A DNA stretch of 64,000 bases from the NCBI RefSeq assembly GCF_000384295.1, contig NZ_KB913037.1:9995508-10059507 (forward strand), read 5' to 3'. Below are positions 8,674-20,300 of the stretch, in pieces. The stretch is from Amycolatopsis balhimycina FH 1894. GTDB taxonomy: Bacteria > Actinomycetota > Actinomycetes > Mycobacteriales > Pseudonocardiaceae. A model generated the notes under the pieces. It did not search any database, was not told where the DNA came from, and saw only the letters and a list, made by a program, of their open reading frames with translations. Within the stretch, counting starts at the first letter, position 1. Each line of letters starts with the position of its first letter. The position numbers were made by a program, and so were the translations under genes.

Positions 8674-9180
8674 ATGACCGCAGTCCTCGTCGCCTACGCC
8701 GGGCGGCACGGCGGAACCCGGCAGATCGCCGAGGTCATCGCCGCCGAGCTCGGCGAATCCGGCCTGACCGTGGACGTGCGCGATGCCACCGACGTGGCCG
8801 GGGTCGGCGAATACGCCGCGGTCGTCATCGGCAGCGCCCTCTACTACCACCGGTGGCGGCCGGAAGCCGTCCGGCTGCTGGAGCGCAACGCCCGGGCGCT
8901 CGCCGAGCGCCCGGTCTGGCTGTTCCACAGCGGGCCGTGCGGCCCGGGCGCGGCGACCCACCAGGTCAGCCTGCCGGCGAACGTGGCGCTGCTGGCCGCG
9001 CGCATCGACGCGGAGCGCACCGCCACGTTCGGCGGCCGGCTGGACCCGGCGACCGTACGCGGCCTGATCCCGCGGCTGATGGCGTCGGGGCAGCGCGCCG
9101 GCGACTTCCGCGACTGGGACCGGATCAAGGCCTGGGCCCGGGACGTCGGCCGCCGCGTCCGCACCCGCGTCACGCTCTGA
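8674..9180 (+). CDS. Flavodoxin-domain protein (HemG-like)
   Basis: A 168-residue flavodoxin fold. The FMN phosphate loop YAGRHGGTRQIAE is near the N-terminus, the AAVVIGSALYYHRW segment contacts the flavin, and the WLFHSGPCG strand follows. It resembles the flavodoxin-like domain of menaquinone-dependent protoporphyrinogen oxidase (HemG) found in many actinobacterial orphan genes. It starts 100 bases after nos on the same strand with GGAG before the ATG. It is a reasonable candidate electron donor for the NO synthase, but this is inference from position. Confidence 0.8.
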   Translation: MTAVLVAYAGRHGGTRQIAEVIAAELGESGLTVDVRDATDVAGVGEYAAVVIGSALYYHRWRPEAVRLLERNARALAERPVWLFHSGPCGPGAATHQVSLPANVALLAARIDAERTATFGGRLDPATVRGLIPRLMASGQRAGDFRDWDRIKAWARDVGRRVRTRVTL

Positions 9181-9259
9181 CGCTCTTGCCCGCCCCGGGC
9201 GGTGGGTGCTAAACCGTGCCTGAGGCATTCCGGTGGGAAACCGACGGAACGGGGCGAAC

Positions 9260-10555
9260 GTGACGGATCGGCAGGCGGAACCCGCACCGGCGAAGAAAGC
9301 GCTTACGTCCGACCAGCGCAACTCCTTCCTCGCGGCGCTGCTCGGCTGGAGCATGGACTCCTTCGACTACTTCCTCGTCGTCTTCGTCCTCGCGGACATC
9401 GCCAAGGACAAGTCGTTCGGGGCGACCGCGACGCAGCTGGCGTTCATCACGACGGCGACGCTGGTGATGCGCCCGGTCGGCGCCCTCCTGTTCGGCCTGT
9501 GGGCTGACCGCGTGGGCCGGCGCATCCCGCTGATGGCCGACGTCCTGCTGTACTCGGTGGCCGGTCTGCTGTGCGCGTTCGCCCCGAACTTCACGGTGCT
9601 GCTCGTCCTGCGGTTCGTCTACGGCGTCGGCATGGGCGGCGAGTGGGGCCTGGGCGCGGCGCTGGCGATGGAGAAGATCCCGGTGGCGCGCCGCGGGTTC
9701 TTCTCGGGCCTGCTGCAGGTCGGCTATTCGATCGGGTACCTGCTGGCGGCGCTCGCGTACCTGCTGTTCCACTCGGCACTCGGCCTGCAGTGGCGCTGGA
9801 TCTTCGTGCTCAGCATCTTCCCGGCGCTGATCAGCCTGCTGATCCGGGCGCGGGTCCGGGAGTCCGAGGTCTGGGAGGCCGCGCGGGAGAAGCTGAAGCT
9901 GACGCGGACGTCGGTCAAGGACATCTTGCTGAACCCGAAGGTGATCCGCCGCTTCGGCTACCTGATCCTGCTGATGACGGCGTTCAACTGGATGAGCCAC
10001 GGCACCCAGGACGTCTACCCGAGCTTCCTCAAGGCCCACGAGAACGGCGGCGCCGGGCTCAGCGCGTCGACGAGCACGTGGATCGCGGTGCTGTACAACG
10101 TCGGCGCCATCATCGGCGGGCTGACCTTCGGCACGCTGTCCGAACGGCTGGGCCGCCGCCGCACGATCGTGACGGCCGCGGTGCTCGGTCTCCCGGTCGT
10201 CCCGATCTTCGCGATCGACCACGGCGCGGGAATGCTCGCGCTCGGCTCGTTCCTGATGCAGATCATGGTCCAGGGCGCGTGGGGCGTGATCCCGGCGCAC
10301 CTGACCGAGATGTCCCCGGACGCGATCCGCGGGTTCTACCCGGGCGTGACCTACCAGCTCGGCAACCTGCTGGCGGCGCTGAACCTGCCGATCCAGCAGG
10401 CGATCGCCGAGTCCCACGGGTACCCCTCGGCTCTCGTGTGGACAGTCGTGCCCGGGCTGATCGCCGTCGCCGTCCTGACCGCGATCGGCAAGGAGGCCAA
10501 GGGAATCCGGTTCGGCGAGGGGGTCGTGACCACGGCGCCGTCCGGCACGAAGTAG
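9260..10555 (+). CDS. MFS carboxylate transporter
   Basis: A 431-residue 12-helix carrier of the metabolite:proton symporter group. The loop-2 motif [15 protein letters not shown] is intact, and [10 protein letters not shown] in helix 1 and [15 protein letters not shown] in helix 4 are typical of lactate/sialate/aromatic acid carriers. The repeated loop motif [12 protein letters not shown] marks the second half. The substrate cannot be fixed; a small carboxylate is most likely. I chose the GTG giving MTDRQAEP after GGGGCGAAC rather than a GTG nine codons upstream. Confidence 0.85.
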   Translation: MTDRQAEPAPAKKALTSDQRNSFLAALLGWSMDSFDYFLVVFVLADIAKDKSFGATATQLAFITTATLVMRPVGALLFGLWADRVGRRIPLMADVLLYSVAGLLCAFAPNFTVLLVLRFVYGVGMGGEWGLGAALAMEKIPVARRGFFSGLLQVGYSIGYLLAALAYLLFHSALGLQWRWIFVLSIFPALISLLIRARVRESEVWEAAREKLKLTRTSVKDILLNPKVIRRFGYLILLMTAFNWMSHGTQDVYPSFLKAHENGGAGLSASTSTWIAVLYNVGAIIGGLTFGTLSERLGRRRTIVTAAVLGLPVVPIFAIDHGAGMLALGSFLMQIMVQGAWGVIPAHLTEMSPDAIRGFYPGVTYQLGNLLAALNLPIQQAIAESHGYPSALVWTVVPGLIAVAVLTAIGKEAKGIRFGEGVVTTAPSGTK

Positions 10556-10638
10556 CCGACCCGCCCTGGCCGCGGGCGCCCGGTGCCCGGCACACTACCG
10601 GGGTGCGCCCGGGACCGGGCGCGGGAGCGAGGGGTCTC

Positions 10639-11145
10639 GTGCGGCGTGGGTGGGTGGTCGCGGCAGCCGGTGCCGTCGTCGTGGGCGTGGTGGCCCTGGT
10701 GGTGTGGTGGCCCTCGGGCGGGGACGACGGTCTGCCGCCCGCGCGGGCGCGGGTCTACGCCGACTTCTCGGCGTGCCTGCTCACCGGGGAACAGGGCCTG
10801 GCGAGCCCCGGCGCCGCACCGGTGTGGGCCGGGCTGCAGGACGCGTCCGCCGACACCGCGATCAAGGTTTCCTACCTCGCCGCGGCGGGACCGGCGACCG
10901 ACGCGAACTACCTCCCCTACCTGAACTCCTTGGTGCAGCGCCGCTGTGACGTGATCGTGACGGTGGGGCAGCCGGGCACCGCCGTGGCGCTCGCGCAGGC
11001 GGCCGCGCACCCCGGAATCCGGTTCGTGATCGTCGGCGCCTCGGGGCACCCGGCGGCCAACGTCTCCCCCGTGGGGGTGAGCGGGCACGTCCGCGAAGAC
11101 GTCGCCGGGGCGGTCCGGGAGGCCGCGCACGCCGCCGGGCACTGA
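10639..11145 (+). CDS. Membrane-anchored BMP-like binding-domain protein
   Basis: A 168-residue protein with one N-terminal hydrophobic helix (residues about 6-25) followed by a short extracellular domain. Its segments (RVYADFSACLLTGEQGL, KVSYLAAAGP, CDVIVTVGQPGTAVALAQA, FVIVGASG) resemble one lobe of BMP/ribose-type periplasmic binding proteins. The domain is shorter than a full two-lobe protein, so ligand binding is uncertain. The GTG start follows GAGGGG. A GTG 12 codons upstream is also possible. No transporter genes are adjacent. Confidence 0.7.
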   Translation: MRRGWVVAAAGAVVVGVVALVVWWPSGGDDGLPPARARVYADFSACLLTGEQGLASPGAAPVWAGLQDASADTAIKVSYLAAAGPATDANYLPYLNSLVQRRCDVIVTVGQPGTAVALAQAAAHPGIRFVIVGASGHPAANVSPVGVSGHVREDVAGAVREAAHAAGH

Positions 11146-11300
11146 AAATTTGGTCCTCGTTCGTCCTTTTTGACAGGCTTTCACCCGAGTCGGACGTGTC
11201 CGTCCTCTCAGGATTCCGTGCTTTCGCAGTCTTTTCCGGACGGCCGCCGATGTGGTGAACTCATCCGCCGTTCGTCGGGGATGGACATCGAGGGGGACCC

Positions 11301-14300
11301 GTGCGTCGTCGCGCCGCGAGATTTTGTGCTGCCTCCATTCTGCTGGGACTGGGGTTGTCGCTGGGCAGCGGGCAGGCCGACGCGGCTCAGCTGGCGCCGG
11401 GCCACCTGCCGGTCGCGGAGCTGGGCTCGTGGCTCGGGTCGCTGTTCTCCGGTTCCCCGCACTGGGGCGCGACGCCGCGGCAGGCGGCCGGCACGGCCGA
11501 CGGCAAGGGGCACGACGCGAGCGCCGCGTCGACCCGGGCCACCGGCGGCGCGGGGAAGACGCCCGGCACCGGACGCGGTGAGCTGCCCGCCGACAACGGC
11601 CACCGCACGAAGGTGAACCCGGGCCCGAGCGGCGTGGCCTCCCGGGGCTTCGATCCCGCGACGAGCCGGCGCGACGCGGCGAAGTCGACCGCGACGATGA
11701 ACTACTTCACCAACGCCGACGGCTCGGTCACCCGCGACTACACGCGCGGCCCGGTCAACTTCGCCGACGGCCCGTGGGGCTGGCGGCCGATCGACACGAC
11801 CGTGCGCGGCGGCCAGGACGGCCGCTGGCACGAAACCGCCAACTCCCTGAGCGTGGACTTCGCCGCCGACGCGGCCGATCCGGCGCTCGCCAAGCTGGCC
11901 GTCGACAACGGCCACACGATCTCGTACGGGCTCCAGGACGCCCACGCCGTGAAGCCCCGGGTCGACGGCCACGCCGCGACCTACCCCGGCGCGCTCCCGG
12001 GCACCGACGTCACGCTCGAGCCCACGACCACCGGCTTGAAGGAATCCCTCGTCCTGCATTCGGCGGCCGCGGCGAACTCGTGGGTGTTCCCGCTGGCCCT
12101 GGATGGGCTCACCCCGCGGCTCGAGGCCGACGGCTCGGTGAGCCTGCTCGACGGGGCCGGCGCGATCCGGCAGCGGATCCCGCGCGGCTACGCCTTCGAC
12201 GCGAAGGTCGATCCGGTCTCCGGCGTCCCGGCCACCACCTATGCGGTCGGGTACGAGCTGACCACGGCCGCCGGGAAGCCGGCGCTGAAGATCACGCTGG
12301 ACCCGAAGTGGCTGGCCGACCCGGCCCGGGTGTTCCCGGTGACCGTCGACCCGACCTTCACCGACACGCCGTCTTCGACGTACGCGGAGATCGGCGCGCC
12401 GGGCGACCATTCGATGGAGAAGACGGTCAAGATCGGGTCGTACAACTCCGGCCCCGACTCGGCGAACACGTTCCTCCAGTTCCCGAAGGACCTCGACGGT
12501 TCCCAGGTCACGGTCAGTTCCGCGACGCTGAAGCTGTTCGACACCTGGGCGTCGACCTGCACCGCGGCCCGCCTCGACGTCGCCCCGGTGACGCAGGCGT
12601 GGACCCCGGCCGGGGTGAGCGCGTACCCGGGGCCGTCCTTCGGCGCCAGCATCGGCAACGTCACCCCGTCGGTGCCGAACGCGTGCGCCAACCGCGCGGC
12701 CGACCGGACGGTGGGCGACTGGGTGAACGTCCCGCTGTCGACGGCGACGTTCACCAACTGGGCCAACGGGTCCGCGTCGGACTACGGCCTCGCCGTGTAC
12801 GCGGCGACCAACGATTCCCTGCACTGGAAGCAGTTCGACTCCTGGCTGATGAACGCCGGCTACCAGCCGGTGCTGTCGCTGACCACGAGCGGGAACGTGC
12901 CGCCGGTCATCGACTCGGCCTTCCCCGGTGCGGGCGGGACGACGACGAGCCTGGTGCCGTTCCTGTTCGCGACCGCCCACGACATCGACGCCGGCCCCAG
13001 CGCGCTGAAGTACCGCTACCAGGTCGCCGACTCGGCGGGCACGACCATCGCCGACTCGGGCCTGGTCAACGAGGGCACCTGGCGGGTGCCGGCCGGGAAG
13101 CTGAAGTACAACCAGACCTACTACTGGGCGGTCCAGGCCTACGACGGCTCGTCCTACTCGGCCGACCCGCCGTGGAACCCGCTCACCGTCTCGGTCGACC
13201 AGCCGCTGGTGACCTCGTCGCTGTCCCAGAACACCGGTGTGCACGGTGTCGAGCCGAGCATCGGCAACTACACGACGTCGGCGACCGACGCCGAGGTGCG
13301 CACCGTCGGGCCGGCGCTTTCGGTGGTGCGCAACTACAACTCGCGTGACCCGCGGTCCACCGGCGCGTTCGGCGCGGGCTGGTCGAGCGTGTTCGACGCG
13401 CGTGCCGCTGAGCAGTACGACTTCGACGGCTCCGGCACGGTCGTGAGCGTGCTGGTGACCTATCCGGACGGGTCCGAGGTCGGGTACGGCAAGAACGCCG
13501 ACGGCACCTTCTCCCCGCCGGCCGGGCGGTTCGCCACCTTCAAGGCGGTCACCGGCGGATACAGCCTGACCGACAAGAACGACACCGTCTACACGTTCAC
13601 CCAGGCGCTCGGCTCCGGCGTCTACCAGCTGTCGTCCATCGCGGACGCCAGTGGGCGGACGGTGAACCTGACCGTGTCCGGCGGCCGTCCCGCCGCGCTG
13701 ACGTCCGCGGTGTCCGGGCGCGCCCTGCACCTGGCCTGGACCACGCCGGCGGGTGCGACGAGCCCGCACGTCGCGTCGGTCTCGACCGACGACGTCACCG
13801 CGGGCGCGCCGCTGACCTGGACCTACAGCTACGCCGGGGACCAGCTCACCGCCGTCTGCCCGCCCGGCACGACGACCGCCTGCACCAAGTACGGCTACAC
13901 GTCCGGCTCGCCGTACCGCACCAGCATCCTCGACCTCGGCCCGCACTCGTTCTGGCCGCTGGCCGAGACAACCGGCACGACCGCGGCCAGCGCCGTGCTC
14001 GCCAACGAAGGCACCGACGCGGCCACCTACCACAACGTCACGCTCGGCCAGGGCGGTCCGCTGGCCGGGTCCGCGGCGACCGCGGCCGGGTTCAACGGCA
14101 CGTCGTCGTACCTGCAGCTGCCGCGGGCGGACGCTTCGGCGCCGAACACGATGTCGGTGTCGATGTGGTTCAAGACCGCGGCCACCAACGGCGTCCTGTT
14201 CTCCTACAGCACCATGCCGCTGAGCGAGGCGACCAGCCCCGCATCTCAGTACACGCCGGCGCTGTACGTCGGCAACGACGGCAAGCTGGTCGGCGAGTAC

Positions 14301-17300
14301 TGGACCGGCGGCACGGACAAGACGATCACCACGGCCAACCCGGTCAACGACAACGCCTGGCACCACGTGGTGTTCACGCACTCCTCGACCAGCCAGGGCA
14401 TGTACCTCGACGGCCAGTTCGTCGGGCAATCGGTCGGCGCGATCGTGCCGATGGGCCCGCAGAACCGCTTCATCGGCGCGGGTTTCCTCGGCAACGCCTG
14501 GCCCGACCAGTCCCACGGCGGCCAGCCCGGCACCGCGACCTTCTTCAACGGCCAGATCGCCGACGTCGGCATCTGGGACCGGTCCGTGCCCGGCGTCCAG
14601 GAGATGCCGCTCTACCAGGCCGGCAAGCAGCAGGCGAGCCTGCTCACCTCGATCACCCGCCCGTCCGGCGCGGTGCACACGACCGTGTCCTATGACCCGG
14701 TTTCCCAGGCGGTCACGCAGATCGGCGACGAGAACGGCGGCACGTGGAAGTACGCGCCGCTCGCCGTCAGCGGGTCGAGCCAGGTCTACCGCGGTGCCGT
14801 CCTCGGCTCGCAGCCCGAGCTCTACCAGCGCCTCGCCGACGCGCCCGGCACCGCCTCGCCCGCGGGTGAGGTCAACTACCGGCCGTCGGCCTACACGAAC
14901 GCGACGCTCGGCGTGACCGGCCCGTTCACCGACTCGACCGCGGCGAAGTTCCCCGGCACGGTCGGCGGCGTCACGCTGCCCGACCACCTGGTGAACGCGT
15001 CGACCACCGCGTCGGTCGAGCTGTGGTTCTCGACGACGTCGACCGCGGCGGGCACGCTGTTCTCGACCGGGAACTCGGCACTGGGTGCCGCGAACCCGTC
15101 CGGCGGCGCGATGCCGGTGCTGTACGTCGGCACGGACGGCAAGCTGCACGGGCACTTCTGGGACAACTCCGTCGCGGGCATGGCCTCGCCGGGCAAGGTG
15201 AACGACGGCAAGTGGCACCACGTCGTGCTCAGCGGCGCGAACACCAGCCAGGTGCTCTACCTCGACGGCCTGCAGATCGGCACGCTGTCCGCGCAGATCT
15301 TCAACTCCGACCCGCTGAACTTCGCCGGCGCCGGCGTCTACAACAGCAACGGGTGGCCGGCCGCGCCGTCCGGGAACACCTGGAACTACTTCAGCGGCTC
15401 GATCGGCGAGGTCGCCTACTACCGCTCGGCGCTGACCGCCGCCCAGGCCACCCAGCACTTCCTGGCCGCGGGCAACTCCCAGGGCCTCGCGCCGCTCACG
15501 ACGTCGACCATCACCGACCCGGCGGGCAAGACGTCGGTGCAGCAGTACGAACCGGGTGCGGGCAACCACAAGGTGTCCGAAACGGACACGAACGGGAAGC
15601 GCACCACCTACGGCTACGACACTTCGGGCTTCCTGCACACCACCACCGACCCGAACGGCAACGTGGTCACCGTCGGCCACGACGTCCGCGGCAACGTGGT
15701 CTCGCAGACGACCTGCCAGGACCAGGCGGCCGAGAGGTGCTCGACGTCGTACTCGACGTACTTCCCGGACGACACCACCGCGCAGCTGACGACGGCCGAC
15801 GCGCGCAACGACCTGATGCTGACCTCGCGGGACCCGCGGTCGTCGAGCGCGACCGATCCGGCCTACCTGACGACGTTCGGCTACGACACCGCGGGCAACC
15901 GCACCACGGTCACCACGCCGCCGGTGCCGGGCTTCCCGAACGGGCGCACCACGACGATCACCTACAGCGACGGCACGTCGGCGTTCCCCGCGGCCGACTC
16001 CGGGAACGTCCCCGCCGGGCTGCCGGTGAAGACGACCTCGCCCGGCGGCGCGGTCAACCGCATCGCGTACCTGCACAACGGTGACGTCGCGAGCACGACC
16101 AACGCCGACGGCCTGGTCACCCGCTTGACCTACGACGCGCTCGGCCGGGTGCTGACGAAGACGGCGGTCTCCGACAGCTTCCCGGCGGGCCTGGTCACGT
16201 CCTACACCTACGACAGCAACGACCAGGTCGTCTCGCAGACCGACCCCGCCGTGACCGACCGGGTGACCGGGGCGGTGCACACCGCCGTCGCCACCAGCGT
16301 CTACAACGCGGACGGGAGCATCACTTCCCAGACCGTCTCCGACAGCACCGGCGGCGACGCCGCCCGGACCACGAGCTCGACCTACAACGACAAGGACCAG
16401 GTCGCGTCCACCACGGACGCGAACGGCAACGTCACCACCTACGCCTACGACGTCTACGGCAACAAGAAGAGCGAGACCGACGCCAACGGCACCGAAACCG
16501 ACTTCACCTACGACGGCGAAGGCCGGCTGCTCACCCAGGGCTTCTGGTCGACCGGCAACCCCGCCGACCCGAAGCCCGCGACGTTTGTGACCCAGAAGTC
16601 CAACGCCTACGACCCGGCCGGGCGGCTGGCGTCCGAAACCGACTCGATGGGCAACGTCACCGCCTACACCTACACCGACAACGGGCTGACCGCGACGGTC
16701 ACGAAGAAGGATCCTGCCGGCACGCAGTCGTTCGTCGCCGAGTCGAACACCTACGACGCGGCCGGCAACCTCGTCGGCAAGGTCACCGGGAACGGCGCGA
16801 ACACCTCGACGTCCACTGTGGACGCCGCGGGCCGGGTGTCCCAGGCCGTCGACGACCCGGCCGGCGCGGCGCGCACGACGTCGGTGTCCTACACCCCGGA
16901 CGACAAGGTCGCGACGAGCACGCAGACCGACCCGTCCGGCCGCAGCCGCACGGTCAGCACCTCCTACGACCCGATGGGCGTGCTCACCTCCCGGTCGGTG
17001 GCCGCGGACGGGACCGGGCACCCGGTCGGCTGGTGGAAGCTGAACCAGACCTCCGGCACCACGGTCACCGACTCCTCGGGGACCGGCAACACCGCCGCGG
17101 CTTCGGCCGTCACGTGGTCCGGCGGTGCCGCGACCCTCGACGGCACGAGCTCGCAGATCGCCACCAACGGGCCGGTGCTCAACACCGCGGCGAGCTACAC
17201 CGTGTCCGCCTGGGTCAAGCCGGCCACGCTCGGCTCGGCGTTCCAGACGTACGTGGTCCAGAAGGGCGCCGTGATGAGCGGCCTCTACCTCGAGTACGAC

Positions 17301-20300
17301 GGCAGCAGCCACAAGTGGTCGTTCTCCCGGTTCGGCACCGACGCGTCCAACGCCACCGCCTACCGCGCGGAGTCGTCGGCCGACGCGCAAGCCGGGGTGT
17401 GGACGCACCTCGCGGGGGTTTACGACTCGGGCACCGGCACCATGACGCTGTACGTCAACGGCGCGGCGGCCGGGAGCACCACCGATCCGTCGCCGATGGC
17501 GTCGGGCGGCCCGCTGGTGATCGGCCACGGCTGGTACCTCGGTGCCAACGGCAACTACGCCACCGGCCAGGTCGGCAGCGTGCAGGCCTACTCGCGGGCG
17601 TTGACGGCCGCCGACGTCACGACTGTCTACAATGGAGGCCGTAACGGCGGCACCGTCGCCTCGTCGACGGTGGAGACGACGACCTGGGCCGTCGACCAGC
17701 GCGGGCTGCCGACGTCGATGACCGACGCGAACGGCAACACGACGTCGTACGCCTACGACGAGGCCGGAAAGCCCGTGGTGACCACCGCGCCGACTGTGAA
17801 CACCGAGACGAACGGCGGCCCGGCCACCGCGGTGCACCCGGTCACCACCACCGGGTACAACACCTTCGGCGAGCCGGTCGAGGCGCTCGACCCGGACGGC
17901 AACCAGGTGACGACCGTCTACGACGCGGAGGGGCAGCCGGTTTCGGTCACCAACCCGAACTACACCCCGCCCGGCGGCGGCTCGCCGGTCACGGCGACGA
18001 CCGTGCGCACGTACGACAAGCTCGGGCAGGTCGTCGCCGAGAAGGACCCGCTCGGCCACGTCACGACCCTGGCCTACGACCAGCTCGGCGACCTGGCCCA
18101 GGTGACCAAGCCGTCCGGCGCGAAGGCCGTGTCGACGTTCGACACCAACGGCGACCGGCTCTCGGTCGTCGACGCGAACGGCGCCCGGACCGAGGCGACC
18201 TACGACTTCCTGTCCCGGCCGCTGACGTCGACGGCGTTCGAACGCTACCCCTCGACGCTGACCGCGACGACGACGAACTCCTACGCCGCCTCCGCGAGCA
18301 ACCCGGGCGGCGCGCACCTGGCGTCGACCACGACGCCGGCCGGCGCGGTGACGTCCTACGGCTACAACGCCCTCGGGGAGACCACGTCGGTCACCGACCC
18401 GGCCGGGAACACCACCCGGTACGGGTACAGCTACCTCGGGGAGCGGACGTCGGTCACCGCCGCCGACAGCACCTCGACGGTGACGGCCTACGACCAGTCG
18501 AGCCGTCCGGTGCAGATGACCCGCAAGGACGCGACCGGCGCGGCGCTCCAGCAGACGTCGGCGACCTACGACGCGGGCGGGCGCCTGACGTCCAGTGTGG
18601 ACGGACGCGGCACCGCGCGGACGTTCACCTACGACGCGGGGAACCGCCTGGCGAGCGAGATCCAGCCGGTCTCGGCGACGGCGTCGATCACGACGTCGTT
18701 CGGTTACGACGCGGCGGGCAACCGGACCCGGTTCACCGACGGCCGCGGCAACCCGACGATCACCCGCTTCAACTCCTGGAACCTGCCGGAGGCCCTGGTC
18801 GAACCGGCCACGGCCGCTTACACCGCCGACGCAGACCGGACCTTCACCTCGGTCTACGACGCGGCGGGGCGCCCGGTCACGCAGACTCAGCCGGGCGGGG
18901 TGACCGTGTCGGCGGGCTATGACGACGACGGGAACCTGGTCAGCCAGTCCGGCAGCGGCGCCGACGCGGCGACCGCGACCCGGACGTTCGGCTACGACCC
19001 CGGCGGCCGGATGACCTCGGCCGCCACCGCGGAAGCGGGCGTCACCGGCCACTCGGACCACCAGGCGGCTTCCAGCGAGACCTTCACCTACAACGACCGC
19101 GGCGGGCTGCTGACGGCGAGCGGATCGGCGGGATCGTCGTCGTTCGCCTACAACACCGAGGGCCTGATGACCTCGCGCACCGACGCGGCGGGCACCACGT
19201 CGTACGGCTACGACAACGCCGACCGGCTCTCGGCCATCACCGACGCGGCCACCGGCGGCACGCAGACCCTGAGCTACAACACGCTCAACCAGGTCAGCGG
19301 GGTGAAGTACGGCACCGGCAACGCGCGGACGTTCTCCTACGACGGCCTGCACCGCCTGACCGGCGACGCGCTCAAGACGGCCGGGGGAGCGGCGATCGCG
19401 TCGGTGACCTACGGCTACGACGCGAACAGCAACCTGACGTCGAAGACGACCGCCGGGTTCGCGGGTACGGCGGCGAACACCTACACCTACGACCTGGCCG
19501 ACCGGCTGGCGTCGTGGAACAACGGCGTCAGCACGGTGGCCTACGGCTATGACGCTTCGGGCAACCGGACCCAGGTGGGCTCGTCGACGTACACCTACGA
19601 CGCGCGCAACGAACTGACGTCGGACGGGTCGAACACCTACAGCTACAGCGCGCGGGGAACGCTGCGCCAGCGCGCGTCGTCGACCGGCACCCTGGTGTCC
19701 TCTTCGGACGCGTTCGGCCAGATGGCCGTGCAGGGCACGCAGAACTTCGGCTACGACGCCCTGGGTCGCAACCTGACCGACACGACGATCGCGTCGGGCG
19801 CGACGACGACGTTCTCGTTCTCGGGAATGGGCAACACGATCGCGTCGGACGGCTCGTCGACCTACAGCCGTGACCCGGGCGGCGGCCTGGTCGGGATCGC
19901 GTCGGGCGGGAGCGGTGCGTTCGCCTTCGTGGACCAGCACACCGACGTGGTGGGGACGTTCACGGCGACCGGGGCCGCGCTGGCCGGGTCGACGGCCTAC
20001 GACCCGTTCGGGAACGTGCTGGCGTCGGCGAACGGGAAGGGCCGGCTGGGTTACCAGTCGGGCTGGACGGACCAGTCGACGGGCAACGTGAACATGGCGG
20101 CGCGCTGGTACAACCCGGCGGTCGGGCAGTTCATGAACCGGGACACGGTGTCGAACAGCCCGGTGCCGAACCCGATGGAGGCGAACAAGTTCGCCTACGT
20201 CGACGACAACCCGATGACGGGAACGGACCCGTCCGGCCACGGCCTGTTCGACTGGATCGGCGACACCTTCGTGAAGCCGGCGGCGTCGTTCGTCTACCAC

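Noticed and set aside
11170..11175. TTGACA as -35 of the RHS gene
   Set aside because: No acceptable -10 hexamer 16-19 bases downstream, so a promoter could not be supported.
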